The notes below the pieces were generated by a model. The model was not told the DNA's origin and did not search any database. It worked only from the letters and a program-made list of their open reading frames with translations. A program made the translations under genes and the position numbers. Positions 7,414 through 15,129 of a DNA stretch of 22,634 nucleotides are shown piece after piece (the first letter of the stretch is position 1; every line of letters begins with the position of its first letter). Source of the stretch: JANMDS01 sp031430575 (GTDB taxonomy: Bacteria > Pseudomonadota > Gammaproteobacteria > Burkholderiales > Casimicrobiaceae); the NCBI GenBank assembly GCA_031430575.1, contig JANPBT010000019.1, forward strand, positions 1 to 22,634. Direction: 5' to 3'.

Positions 7414-8255
7414 AAGATGCCCTGGGCGTTGACCATGCGCCCTGCGCTGGCGTGATGCGCATTGCCTGCTTGGTGCCCTCGATTACCGAGCTTTTATTTG
7501 CGCTCGATTTAGACGAATATGTGGTGGCGCGCACGGGCTTTTGCACTCACCCTGCGCCGCAGGTATTGGATGTGCCAAAAATTGGAGGCACAAAGGATGT
7601 CAATATCAAAAAATTGCTTGGGTTGAGGCCAACGCATGTGATCGTCAATATCGACGAAAACCGCCGCGAAACGGTCGATGAAATCGCCCAATCTGCGCCG
7701 CAGGTATCGATCATCGTCACCCACCCGTGCGCGCCTGAAGATAATGCAGCGCTTTACACGCTGCTCGGCTTCATCTTTAACCGCGATGCAGAAGCGGGCG
7801 CGCTTTGCGCTGGGCTGCACGGCGCAATCGCCGATGCCCGCGCCGCGGTTGCCGGTCACCCCCGCGAGCGGGTGCTTTACTTAATTTGGAAAGACCCGTG
7901 GATGACGGTGGGGCGCGAAACTTACATCGCGCGCACGCTAGCGCTCATCGGCTGGGATTGCGCGCAGCCGGTAAATGCCAGCTTACCTGCGGCGCAGATT
8001 GCGCGCTACCCAACGCTTGCCGAGAGTGATGCCTGCTGGCAATCGGTGGATCATATCTTGCTTTCCACCGAGCCCTTTTCGTTTTCCGAACGAAATTTTG
8101 CTCAAATTGCCGCTTTAGCCAATAGAGCGCTGCGCCCGCCCACGATTTCGCTCATCGATGGGGAATGGACGAGCTGGTATGGTGTGCGCGCGATTTCTTC
8201 GATCACCGCATTGGCGCAATTTCGCCAGCAATCGGCTGCTCTACAATCAATGTAA
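7410..8255 (+). CDS. cobalamin/Fe-siderophore-type binding protein (BtuF-like), no signal peptide
   Basis: Helical-backbone metal-receptor fold of the BtuF/periplasmic binding protein class III group. Seen: VPSITELLFALDL, GGTKDVNIKKLLGLRPTHVI (the typical start of the first lobe), the helical backbone, and YLIWKDPWMTVGRETYIARTL in the second lobe. No convincing export signal; the ATG at 7410 overlaps the SDR stop (ATGA), and an internal ATG at 7455 (MRIACLVPS) matches the family start better, so the N-terminal 15 residues may not be real. Without export it may be a cytoplasmic relative of unknown ligand, known from other Burkholderiales. Three copies of the dispersed palindrome lie inside (7552, 7690, 7984), read as PAPQVL, SAPQVS and LPAAQI. 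Confidence 0.82.
   Translation: MKDALGVDHAPCAGVMRIACLVPSITELLFALDLDEYVVARTGFCTHPAPQVLDVPKIGGTKDVNIKKLLGLRPTHVIVNIDENRRETVDEIAQSAPQVSIIVTHPCAPEDNAALYTLLGFIFNRDAEAGALCAGLHGAIADARAAVAGHPRERVLYLIWKDPWMTVGRETYIARTLALIGWDCAQPVNASLPAAQIARYPTLAESDACWQSVDHILLSTEPFSFSERNFAQIAALANRALRPPTISLIDGEWTSWYGVRAISSITALAQFRQQSAALQSM
7552..7567 (+). repeat. dispersed palindrome, in BtuF-like gene
   Basis: CTGCGCCGCAGGTATT, exact core, read as PAPQVL. Confidence 0.88.
7690..7707 (+). repeat. dispersed palindrome, in BtuF-like gene
   Basis: AATCTGCGCCGCAGGTAT, full consensus, read as QSAPQVS. Confidence 0.9.
7984..8000 (-). repeat. dispersed palindrome, in BtuF-like gene
   Basis: TACCTGCGGCGCAGATT, exact core, read as LPAAQI. 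Confidence 0.9.
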
Positions 8256-8276
8256 CCAAAACGAGACGTCACCGAA

Positions 8277-8867
8277 TTGCCTCCTAACAGCCCCCCAGCC
8301 GCGCATCTAGTCGAGCGAGAACGCACGCTTCACAGCCTTTTCGTACGTGGTCAAACTGGCGATGCAAGTGCTTACAACGCTTGCTTGCAAGGATTGGCGG
8401 GGTATTTGCGCAGCTATTTTCGTAAGAAATTGCAGCGTATTCCAGACGAAATTGAAGATTTGGTGCAAGAAACCTTGATCGCGATCCACAATCAGCGGCA
8501 TACATACGACCCGGGGCAGCCGTTTACCGCCTGGGCTTATGCGATTGCCCGCTACAAATTGATTGATCGCTACCGGCAATTTACGCGCCACGACGGTCAT
8601 AACGATACGCTCGATGACTTTCACGCCGAGACCATCGGGCACGAAGATAACGCGCATGAAGCCCGCCGTGATATTGGCAAGCTACTTGATACTCTGCCCG
8701 AAAAGCAGCGCGCACCGATCCAGCTAGTGAAGTTAGAAGGGCTTTCGATCATCGAGGCGAGCGCGCGCACGGGGCAGTCAGAATCGGCGGTTAAAGTCAA
8801 TATCCATCGCGGCCTGAAGGCATTGGCCGCACGGATTCAGGGTGACGGGGCTAAGGCAATATTATGA
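8277..8867 (+). CDS. ECF-type RNA polymerase sigma factor
   Basis: Group IV sigma-70 factor of 196 residues. Region 2: AYNACLQGLAGYLRSYFRKK, DEIEDLVQETLIAIHNQRHTYDPGQPFTAWAYAIARYKLIDRYR. Region 4: LDTLPEKQRAPIQLVKLEGLSIIEASARTGQSESAVKVNIHRGLKAL. The only plausible start I find is TTG at 8277; there is no ATG in the N-terminal part and the ribosome site is weak, so the exact start is uncertain. It overlaps the next gene by 4 bp (ATGA at 8864-8867), which encodes an NrsF-like membrane anti-sigma factor, so this is a SigF/NrsF-type pair. In Caulobacter that pair responds to metal and oxidative stress; the signal here is unknown. Confidence 0.93.
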   Translation: MPPNSPPAAHLVERERTLHSLFVRGQTGDASAYNACLQGLAGYLRSYFRKKLQRIPDEIEDLVQETLIAIHNQRHTYDPGQPFTAWAYAIARYKLIDRYRQFTRHDGHNDTLDDFHAETIGHEDNAHEARRDIGKLLDTLPEKQRAPIQLVKLEGLSIIEASARTGQSESAVKVNIHRGLKALAARIQGDGAKAIL

Positions 8868-9508
8868 AAACAAACGATTTAATCTCAATGCTCGCGCGCG
8901 AACCCGCGCCGATTGTGCCCAACACGCGGCGCAGGCAAGATATTGCGGTGCTGTTTGCCAGCGTGGTCGTTTGCTTACTCATCATGATGGCCTGGCTCGG
9001 TATTAATCCTGCCATTGCCCACGATGCCGCAAGCGAGCCGATGTTTTGGGGCAAATTTGGGTTTAGCGCCGCCGCTGCACTTGCCCTTTTAATTGCGATG
9101 CATCAGCTCGCGCTGCCCGGAAGCGATGCCAAGCCAGGGCTTCGTGCTGCGGCGATAGTCGGTGGGTTGCTTGCCGTGATGGGCTTGGCGGCTTGGTTTC
9201 GCAGCGGTGCGTCCGCGCGCTCAGAAATGCTTTTCGGCGAGACGTGGGATGTGTGTTCGGCCTATATCGCTGCCTTGGCCGTGCCGATTTTTATCGCCGC
9301 TTTTTGGAGCGTAAAACGCTATGCGCCGACCCGCCCCGCGCTCGCGGGCTTTGCGGCTGGTGCTTTTTCAGGCGCTGCGGCTGCGGTGGTCTATGGCCTG
9401 CATTGCTCCATGTATACCGTGCCGTTTGTGGCAGCGTGGTATGGGCTGGGCGTAATCGTGCCGGGCTTGATTGGTGCCGCCCTCGGCTCGCGCTTATTGC
9501 GCTGGTAG
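8864..9508 (+). CDS. NrsF-like (DUF1109) membrane anti-sigma factor
   Basis: Inner-membrane protein of 214 residues with about six hydrophobic segments (IAVLFASVVVCLLIMMAWLG, FGFSAAAALALLIAMHQLAL, AAIVGGLLAVMGLAAWF, AYIAALAVPIFIAAFW, GFAAGAFSGAAAAVVYGLHC, VPFVAAWYGLGVIVPGLIGA). The cytoplasmic N-terminus (MKTNDLISMLAREPAPI) is the sigma-binding part in the family. Two cysteines at expected places, in WDVCSAY and YGLHCSMYT, match the conserved pair needed for signal response in Caulobacter NrsF. ATGA overlap with the sigma gene supports one operon. A copy of the dispersed palindrome follows 16 bases after the stop. Confidence 0.92.
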   Translation: MKTNDLISMLAREPAPIVPNTRRRQDIAVLFASVVVCLLIMMAWLGINPAIAHDAASEPMFWGKFGFSAAAALALLIAMHQLALPGSDAKPGLRAAAIVGGLLAVMGLAAWFRSGASARSEMLFGETWDVCSAYIAALAVPIFIAAFWSVKRYAPTRPALAGFAAGAFSGAAAAVVYGLHCSMYTVPFVAAWYGLGVIVPGLIGAALGSRLLRW

Positions 9509-9523
9509 GCGCTGAAAGGCCCA

Positions 9524-9541
9524 AATCTGCGCCGCAGGTAT
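9524..9541 (+). repeat. dispersed palindrome, between convergent nrsF-like and HNH genes
   Basis: AATCTGCGCCGCAGGTAT, full consensus, 15 bases after the nrsF-like stop. Confidence 0.9.
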
Positions 9542-9555
9542 GCATCAAATTGCGC

Positions 9556-10113
9556 TTACAGTAGCCGTGAATGCTTAGGCACACTCGCTAACAAAAATTG
9601 CATTTGATCGGCCAAGATGCGGCGATTGCGCAAGATGAAACCTTCGAAGCGGTTGGGGGTGTAGGGCGTGTAAAGCAGCGGCATATGCGCTTCTTCAGGT
9701 GTGCGGCTGCCTTTGCGTACGTTACACGAGCGGCAGGCGGTTACCATATTCATCCAGCGCAAGCGCCCGCCGCGCGAGGTCGGCGTGATGTGCTCCATGG
9801 TCAGATCGTCTTCTTTCGGGCGGTGGCCACAATATGCGCAAACACCGCGATCTCGGCTAAATAACGAAAATTTATTGAGCGATACCCGATCTGCGCCGAT
9901 GGGCATTTGATGCCGCCCGCGAATCATCACGATGCTATTAGCGCTCATCTCGCTGACCTCGCCTGTGATGTCGTTGACGCCACCGCGCAGCGTGAAGCGG
10001 GTCTCGCCGAGCTCGGTCACGATCTTGCCGCTGGCGTAATAGGCCAGCGCTTTATGCACGCCCGCCCAGCGGATGGGCGTACCAACACTATCTAACATTA
10101 ATACAAACGCCAC
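9556..10113 (-). CDS. HNH endonuclease family protein
   Basis: 185 residues. Seen: zinc-binding CAYCG and CRSCNVRKG pairs bracketing the nuclease core TMEHITPTSRGGRLRWMNMVTAC (the first His of HNH in MEHI, Asn in WMNMV, basic CNVRKG end). This is the common stand-alone HNH type found in housekeeping regions, with a preceding PUA-like or beta-rich N-terminal part (residues 1-85) of unknown role. The start is GTG at 10113 with GAGG six bases upstream; the internal ATG at 10098 lacks such a site. Nothing here ties it to an intron, phage or defence island. It converges on the NrsF gene. Confidence 0.88.
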   Translation of the reverse strand: MAFVLMLDSVGTPIRWAGVHKALAYYASGKIVTELGETRFTLRGGVNDITGEVSEMSANSIVMIRGRHQMPIGADRVSLNKFSLFSRDRGVCAYCGHRPKEDDLTMEHITPTSRGGRLRWMNMVTACRSCNVRKGSRTPEEAHMPLLYTPYTPNRFEGFILRNRRILADQMQFLLASVPKHSRLL

Positions 10114-10185
10114 GCAGCACCTCGTCGTTATTCAACACGGGAGGCGCAGCATTTAGGCTTCAGGAACGCGATTAAATTGAGGCCA

Positions 10186-10202
10186 AATCTGCGCCGCAGG
10201 TA
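10186..10202 (+). repeat. dispersed palindrome, between HNH and FFL-motif genes
   Basis: AATCTGCGCCGCAGGTA, full consensus, in the 136-base gap. Confidence 0.9.
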
Positions 10203-10249
10203 CAACTCACTACGATCAATACCCGTAACATAACATAGAAAGCCACACG

Positions 10250-10993
10250 CTATGATTTACGCTTTTTCGCAAGCGACGCTTCCGGCTCGGCAACACGGTC
10301 AAATGGATTGGGCGCGTTGGCATAAAGCTGATCGCTAATTTGAGTCTCGCGGCGCTCGATGGTGGCAATAAAATCGGTGGCGTCGCCCATGGTTTTAAAG
10401 GCTTTAAAGCCACGCTCTAAAAAGCCATGCAAAGGACCTACTCCCGCTAATTGCGCCGGGATTTTCATCGCCGTAAGCGTAGCCGAAATCGCGGGCACTT
10501 TCACCAGCAAATTCAGAGAATTACCGATTTCGCGCATGAGCGCAATCTGCCGCGCGCGCATCGGGCGGCAGCCCACGCTGCGATAGAGCACGCCATAGGC
10601 GGCATCATCTAATTTAGGGGCGTTAACATCGCGCCACGCGGTGGCCATCATCTGATCGAGCTCCTCGGCGAGCGCATCCATCTCAATGGCTTTTGAGATC
10701 GTGCCGAGCGCCATGCCGGGTAAAAGCTTGACCATCGTCGGCACAATGCGGTCTAAGCTGGCATCGCGATCGGTGAAATCTTGCGTGCCATAAAGATCAG
10801 TAAGAAAAAACGCGGTCGCCGGGGCATATTTGGTCACGGCCGCAAGATCGGCATAAGTTTGCTGCAAGCGCTGGGTCTGCCAAACTTTAAGCGGCACCGT
10901 CCATTGCCGATACTCTTGGCCATTTTGCTGGCGCAAATGCCGCAGCCGCGCCAATCCTGTTTGTAATTCATCTGCTGGTTTTTTGCGTGCCAT
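10250..10993 (-). CDS. uncharacterised protein with FFL-x-DLYG motif
   Basis: 247 residues, no signal peptide and no membrane segment, mostly alpha-helical by appearance. It carries TAFFLTDLYGTQDFTDRDAS near residues 59-78 followed by IVPTMVKLLP; I recognise this as a conserved block in proteins of unknown function in proteobacteria, but cannot assign a role. The N- and C-termini are Lys-rich (MARKKPADE, LAKKRKS). The ATG at 10993 is preceded by GGAGG with eight bases between, a very good ribosome binding site that is part of a degenerate copy of the dispersed palindrome (10999-11016). Confidence 0.8.
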   Translation of the reverse strand: MARKKPADELQTGLARLRHLRQQNGQEYRQWTVPLKVWQTQRLQQTYADLAAVTKYAPATAFFLTDLYGTQDFTDRDASLDRIVPTMVKLLPGMALGTISKAIEMDALAEELDQMMATAWRDVNAPKLDDAAYGVLYRSVGCRPMRARQIALMREIGNSLNLLVKVPAISATLTAMKIPAQLAGVGPLHGFLERGFKAFKTMGDATDFIATIERRETQISDQLYANAPNPFDRVAEPEASLAKKRKS

Positions 10994-10998
10994 GCTTG

Positions 10999-11016
10999 AT
11001 ACCTCCGGCGCAGTTT
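10999..11016 (-). repeat. dispersed palindrome variant, five bases upstream of FFL-motif gene
   Basis: ATACCTCCGGCGCAGTTT; one core mismatch that creates GGAGG on the minus strand. Confidence 0.7.
11004..11016 (-). promoter_or_regulatory. Shine-Dalgarno formed inside a repeat copy
   Basis: Read on the minus strand the repeat variant is AAACTGCGCCGGAGGTAT. The change of C to G in the core turns GCAGG into GGAGG, an ideal ribosome site for the gene starting at 10993. Confidence 0.6.
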
Positions 11017-11103
11017 TTGCGTACTCCCGCGTATTCTGCCAGTCTTGACGAGCCTGCTGGCGTTAGTGCGCAGACTCTAATGATTTTGCCTACACTCTAG
11101 CGG

Positions 11104-11625
11104 ATGAATAGACGCACTTTTTTTCGCATCTCTGCCGCAAGCGCGCTCATTTTGGGCGTAGGCGTGGCTTTGCAACGTACGTTTGCGCCACAGGTACCGA
11201 TGGCAAATGCAGCGCGCGCATTAAATGATGACGCGCGAAGCGCGATGCGCGCTATCGTGCCGGCGATTTTGGGCAATGCCTTTTCTAGCGCGGCAAGCGC
11301 CCGTAGTGCTGAAATTGAAGCGACGATTGACCGCATCGATGCCGCCATTCGCGGTCTCGCACCGACGGCGCAAAAAGAAGTCGCTGAGCTTTTTCTACTC
11401 CTTAACGCCAAGCCTGTGCGCTGGGCGGCGACCGGCATTGCCGATTGGCAATCGGCAAGCATTGATGAAGTCAGCGCATTTTTGCAACGCTGGCGACTGC
11501 ATCGACTCGGGCTTTTGCAAGTCGCTTACCACGCGCTGCATGATCTAATTAGCGGCAGCCACTATAGCGATGCTTCAGCGTGGGCGCGCACGGGCTTCGC
11601 GCTACCGAAGGCATTTCAATCATGA
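11104..11625 (+). CDS. Tat-leader small subunit, gluconate 2-dehydrogenase subunit 3-like
   Basis: 173 residues with a twin-arginine leader NRRTFFRISAASALILGVG at the start. The body (LAPTAQKEVAELFLLLN, FLQRWRLHRLGLLQVAYHAL, SHYSDASAWARTGFALP) resembles the small subunit found next to GMC-type dehydrogenases, which is thought to be the Tat-exported escort of the flavoprotein. Its stop overlaps the ATG of the GMC gene (ATGA at 11622-11625). The N-terminal part contains a decayed relative of the dispersed palindrome (around 11182-11197), read again as FAPQV. Family assignment rests on motif and context, so moderate confidence. Confidence 0.75.
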   Translation: MNRRTFFRISAASALILGVGVALQRTFAPQVPMANAARALNDDARSAMRAIVPAILGNAFSSAASARSAEIEATIDRIDAAIRGLAPTAQKEVAELFLLLNAKPVRWAATGIADWQSASIDEVSAFLQRWRLHRLGLLQVAYHALHDLISGSHYSDASAWARTGFALPKAFQS

Positions 11626-13220
11626 TTCCAATTATCGAAGATCCCATCGCAGCTGGGCTCGCCCGCGGCTGGAAAGTGCGCGATGGTGCGCAATTTACGC
11701 AAAGCGAAACGGTGGAATGCGACGTCGTGATCGTGGGCACGGGCGCGGGCGGCGGCATGACCGCTGAAGCGCTCACGCAAGCGGGCTTACGGGTCATCTT
11801 GATTGAGGAAGGGCCGCTTAAATCGTCGCGCGATTTCAAGCTGCGCGAGGGCGAAGCTTACCCGCAGCTTTATCAAGAATCCGCCGCGCGCAAGACCAAA
11901 GATAAAGCGATCAATATTTTGCAAGGCCGCTGCGTTGGTGGGTCAACGACGGTGAACTGGACGAGCAGCTTCCGCACTCCCACCGATACGCTAGCCTATT
12001 GGCAGAAAAATTTCGGCCTCACCACGATGACCGCCGATACGCTCAAACCTTGGTTTGAAAAAGCGGAGTCGCGCCTGAGTATTGGCGAGTGGACGATGGC
12101 GCCAAACGAAAACAACGCAATCTTGCAGCGCGGTGCAAGCAAAATTGGGATTGCGTCGCAACTCATTCGGCGCAACGTTAAAGGCTGTTGGAATCTCGGC
12201 TATTGCGGGCTCGGCTGCCCAACCAACGCCAAGCAATCGATGCTGACCACGACGATCCCCGCTGCGCTGGATGCGGGTGCCCACCTTTACGCTCGCATGC
12301 GGGCGCAGCGCTTTGTGCTTAAAGGTGATCGCGTTGAAAAACTCGAATGCGCCGCGCTTAACGCTGATGGTATTTTTGCCTCTCCGCATACGCTCACGAT
12401 TATCGCCAAGCATTTCGTAGCCGCCGGTGGCGCGATAAATTCACCCGCACTACTAATGCGATCAAGCGTGCCCGATGAGAGCGGTCTGCTTGGAAAGCGC
12501 ACTTTTTTGCATCCCGTGCCAGTCGTTGCCGCGCGTATGCCGCAGCGGGTGGAGGCTTATAACGGCGCACCGCAAACGGTTTATAGCGATCACTTTTTGA
12601 ATACGCAAGCCATCGATGGCGAAATCGGCTTCAAGCTCGAAGCGCCGCCGATCCATCCGCTCATTTTTGCTTCAACGCTCAACAGCTTTGGCGACGATCA
12701 CGCCCGCTGGATGGGTGCGCTGCCGTATGTGCATGTGCTGCTCGCACTCATGCGCGATGGCTTTCATGGCGAAAGCGTCGGCGGCACCGTGCATCTTCGA
12801 AGCGATGGCACACCGGAGCTCGACTACCCCATCACCGATTACGTTTGGCGCGGCATGAAGCGGGCACTTTTGGCGATGGCAGAGATTCAATTTGCAGGCG
12901 GCGCGGCGGAAGTGATCGCCGTGCACGAATTGGGCACACCCACGAAATCATGGGGGCAAGCGAAAGCCCAGATCGAATCACTACCGATGAAGCCGCTGCT
13001 CACGCGCGTGGTCAGCGCACACGTGATGGGTGGCTGCGCGATGGCAGGCGACGCCAAGCGCGGCGTGGTTGATGCCAATGGTGCGCACTTCGGTTTGCGC
13101 AATCTTTCAGTGCTCGACGGCTCGATCTTCCCAACCAGCATCGGCGCCAACCCGCAGCTCTCGATTTACGGCATCGTCGGGCGCATGGCGGCAACGCTTA
13201 CGACGCAACTCAAAGCATGA
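11622..13220 (+). CDS. GMC-family FAD-dependent oxidoreductase
   Basis: Flavoprotein dehydrogenase/oxidase of 532 residues. Seen: dinucleotide-binding motif VVIVGTGAGGGMTAEALTQAG, GRCVGGSTTVNWTSSFRTP (GMC signature 1 region, flavin-contact), GCWNLGYCGLGCPTNAKQSML, AAGGAINSPALL (signature 2), and a C-terminal HVMGGCAMAGDAKRGVV ... NLSVLDGSIFPTSIGANPQLSIYG, whose His is the expected catalytic one. It lacks its own leader, so export may depend on the Tat-leader small subunit encoded just before. ATGA overlap at both ends (with the small subunit and with the hydrolase) indicates a tightly coupled operon. Substrate (a sterol, alcohol or sugar) cannot be read from the sequence; relatives with this gene order are often annotated as cholesterol oxidase-like. 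Confidence 0.93.
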   Translation: MIPIIEDPIAAGLARGWKVRDGAQFTQSETVECDVVIVGTGAGGGMTAEALTQAGLRVILIEEGPLKSSRDFKLREGEAYPQLYQESAARKTKDKAINILQGRCVGGSTTVNWTSSFRTPTDTLAYWQKNFGLTTMTADTLKPWFEKAESRLSIGEWTMAPNENNAILQRGASKIGIASQLIRRNVKGCWNLGYCGLGCPTNAKQSMLTTTIPAALDAGAHLYARMRAQRFVLKGDRVEKLECAALNADGIFASPHTLTIIAKHFVAAGGAINSPALLMRSSVPDESGLLGKRTFLHPVPVVAARMPQRVEAYNGAPQTVYSDHFLNTQAIDGEIGFKLEAPPIHPLIFASTLNSFGDDHARWMGALPYVHVLLALMRDGFHGESVGGTVHLRSDGTPELDYPITDYVWRGMKRALLAMAEIQFAGGAAEVIAVHELGTPTKSWGQAKAQIESLPMKPLLTRVVSAHVMGGCAMAGDAKRGVVDANGAHFGLRNLSVLDGSIFPTSIGANPQLSIYGIVGRMAATLTTQLKA

Positions 13221-14128
13221 TTGCCAATCTCACACGATTGCTCGCCCTCGCGCTGGTGATCATGTGGGTCTATCCTGTTGTGAATATGGGCGCGTCTGCG
13301 CCGATCATGTTGTGCGCAGTAGCCATCGCTTTTTTAGCGATTAAATACACGATTTCAATCGGCGGCTTCGCCCTTTCTGCTTGGGCAAATCGCGGCGATC
13401 CAGTCGGCTTTAAGTTGCATCCGATGCGCTTGATTTATGGCTTTTTTGAAGAGGGCTGGGCGACCACACGCGGGGTGCTCTGGCTGATGCCGTGGAAGGT
13501 ATTGCAGCGGCTTCCCGCGCCATCAAGGCCGCAGCGAAATCGCCTGCCAGTGCTTTTGATCCATGGCTTTGTTTGCAACCGTGGCTACTGGATACCTGCG
13601 GCGCAACTTTTGATTAAAAAAGGTTTTTTCGCCGAGGCGATCACTCTTGAGCCCGCTTTCGGAAGCATTGACGATTATTCAAAAATCATCGCTGATGCCG
13701 TGGCCCAATTGAAATTGCGCAGCGGCCAATCGCAAGTCGTATTGGTTTGCCATAGCATGGGCGGGCTGGCGGCGCGGGCGTATCTGCGCCGCTATGGCGA
13801 TGCGCAGGTGCGCCATGTCATCACGCTGGGCACGCCGCATCACGGCACGGTGCTTGCGAATTTAGCGATTGGTGAAAATGCGCAGCAAATGAAACGCGAA
13901 AACGCATGGCGCGCAACGCTAGCGCAAGGCGAGTCGCCCGCGCTTTGCGCAAAGTTCACCACAATCTATTCACGCATTGATAATATCGTCGCCCCCGCGC
14001 GCGCCGCCGTGCTTGCCGGCGCGAAAGAGATTGAGCTCATCGATGTGGGTCACGTCGCGATGGCATTTGCGCCGCGCTGCCTTAACATGATGATCGAAGA
14101 GATTGAGCGCGTCTCGCTTGTGAAATAG
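13217..14128 (+). CDS. alpha/beta hydrolase, lipase-like
   Basis: 303 residues. N-terminal hydrophobic segments (LLALALVIMWVYPVVNMGAS, PIMLCAVAIAFLAIKYTI) suggest a membrane anchor. Hydrolase core: LLIHGFVCNRGYW (oxyanion region), nucleophile elbow CHSMGG (GxSxG with Cys at the first position), TLGTPHHGT, YSRIDNIVAP with the acid, and DVGHVAM with the His. The TPHHGT motif and layout resemble triacylglycerol lipase/PGAP1-like enzymes. It overlaps the GMC stop by ATGA (13217-13220), so it belongs to the same operon; together they suggest use of an esterified hydrophobic alcohol. A copy of the palindrome is read in frame as WIPAAQL (13592). A second copy starts six bases after the stop. Confidence 0.9.
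   Translation: MIANLTRLLALALVIMWVYPVVNMGASAPIMLCAVAIAFLAIKYTISIGGFALSAWANRGDPVGFKLHPMRLIYGFFEEGWATTRGVLWLMPWKVLQRLPAPSRPQRNRLPVLLIHGFVCNRGYWIPAAQLLIKKGFFAEAITLEPAFGSIDDYSKIIADAVAQLKLRSGQSQVVLVCHSMGGLAARAYLRRYGDAQVRHVITLGTPHHGTVLANLAIGENAQQMKRENAWRATLAQGESPALCAKFTTIYSRIDNIVAPARAAVLAGAKEIELIDVGHVAMAFAPRCLNMMIEEIERVSLVK
13592..13609 (-). repeat. dispersed palindrome variant, in hydrolase gene
   Basis: ATACCTGCGGCGCAACTT; one core mismatch, read as WIPAAQL. Confidence 0.7.
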
Positions 14129-14133
14129 CACCA

Positions 14134-14151
14134 ATACCTGCGGCGCAGATT
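14134..14151 (-). repeat. dispersed palindrome, after hydrolase stop
   Basis: ATACCTGCGGCGCAGATT, full consensus, starting six bases after the stop and before the convergent secreted-protein gene. Confidence 0.9.
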
Positions 14152-14205
14152 TTTAAATCATGCAGCCAAATAGTTCGCCATTGATCCTAAACCTCTGAGG
14201 CCCGA

Positions 14206-15129
14206 CTATTTCACCGATTTAATCCCAAAGCGTTGCTCAGATTCCCGCCAATCGAGCGTTGTTGTTTTGCCTGTATCAGGGAAATCTGCGGCGGTTGTTT
14301 CTTTGCGAAGCCCCGTTGCAAATTCGCCTTTTGGTTTCACCACCGTGAATTTACGCAAACCGCCAAGCGCAATGCCTTTAGCGTAGAGCTGCAAAGTATG
14401 ATCGCCCTCGGCAAGCGTGTTGAAATTCGTAAGCAATCCAAATCCCGCATTCGGATGCGAGCAAACTGCCTCAACATCAGCGCGCGGTGATTCGCTTGGT
14501 ACTTTTATTCGCGCTCCACCATCAATACTAATTTCTACAATCTCGGCCAAGCACGACCATCCTGAGATGATGCCGACACCACTTTGCACGCTGCCTTCTG
14601 CCGGTATTTCGATCACGCCTTGGCGCGCTTGGAACAGTGAGAGTACAGCGAACGTGAGTTTCGTATTTAGGAATGGCGGCAATATTAAATCCTCTGGGCG
14701 ATAAGGTCCGCCGGTAGGGACTATATCGACTTCATACTTACCCGCTGGCAATTTTCCCAGTTGAATTGACTTAGTACTGTAACAGTTGCTACCAGAAAGA
14801 CCGTCAGGCTCGTACGCATGTATCAATGTAAATGCATTTCCGATGCGACTCAGAAGGGGGTTCGAAATGCTGGCGGGCTGGGGCATCTGAGGTGGGTCGC
14901 AGAAAGTTGCGCCGCCTTTGGGGAACATCACCGTTAGTATATGGACATGATTTCGTGATGGCACTTCCACCGCGTACTTGGGATACACCACTGCGACAGG
15001 ATAGTCGTTCGCTTCCACGGTTTTGTTTTGCCAGAGCGATTGTGCAGTCACGGTCATTGATTGCAACATTAAGAAACCCGTGACAACCCACATAGAAGTT
15101 TGTAAGTTGAAATTTCGACTAGTATCCAT
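14206..15129 (-). CDS. secreted protein with C-terminal Ig-like module
   Basis: 307 residues with an N-terminal Sec-type leader (SMWVVTGFLMLQSMTVTAQS). The C-terminal half (GVGIISGWSCLAEIVEISIDGG, SHPNAGFGLLTNFNTLAEGDHTLQLYAKG, FTVVKPKGEFATGLRKE, TLDWRESEQRFGI) matches a module seen repeatedly in secreted proteobacterial proteins (GW-C-A, NGFGLL-NWN, GDG-HT); its function is not known. The N-terminal half I do not recognise. The start overlaps the end of the protease gene by 11 bp, so translation is probably coupled; a role as partner, inhibitor or anchor of the protease is an inference. Sampled lines of this region have lower GC than the flanks. Confidence 0.8.
   Translation of the reverse strand: MDTSRNFNLQTSMWVVTGFLMLQSMTVTAQSLWQNKTVEANDYPVAVVYPKYAVEVPSRNHVHILTVMFPKGGATFCDPPQMPQPASISNPLLSRIGNAFTLIHAYEPDGLSGSNCYSTKSIQLGKLPAGKYEVDIVPTGGPYRPEDLILPPFLNTKLTFAVLSLFQARQGVIEIPAEGSVQSGVGIISGWSCLAEIVEISIDGGARIKVPSESPRADVEAVCSHPNAGFGLLTNFNTLAEGDHTLQLYAKGIALGGLRKFTVVKPKGEFATGLRKETTAADFPDTGKTTTLDWRESEQRFGIKSVK

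Noticed and set aside
9556..10113. HNH gene as part of a defence island or intron
   Set aside because: No neighbouring defence genes, integrase or intron structure; the type is common as a stand-alone chromosomal gene.
11182..11197. TTTGCGCCACAGGTAC as a repeat copy
   Set aside because: Palindrome broken and several mismatches; mentioned as a decayed relative but not counted among the 21.
13781..13800. TATCTGCGCCGCTATGGC as another repeat copy
   Set aside because: Only the left half matches; the palindrome is not formed and it encodes the conserved YLRRYG of the hydrolase.
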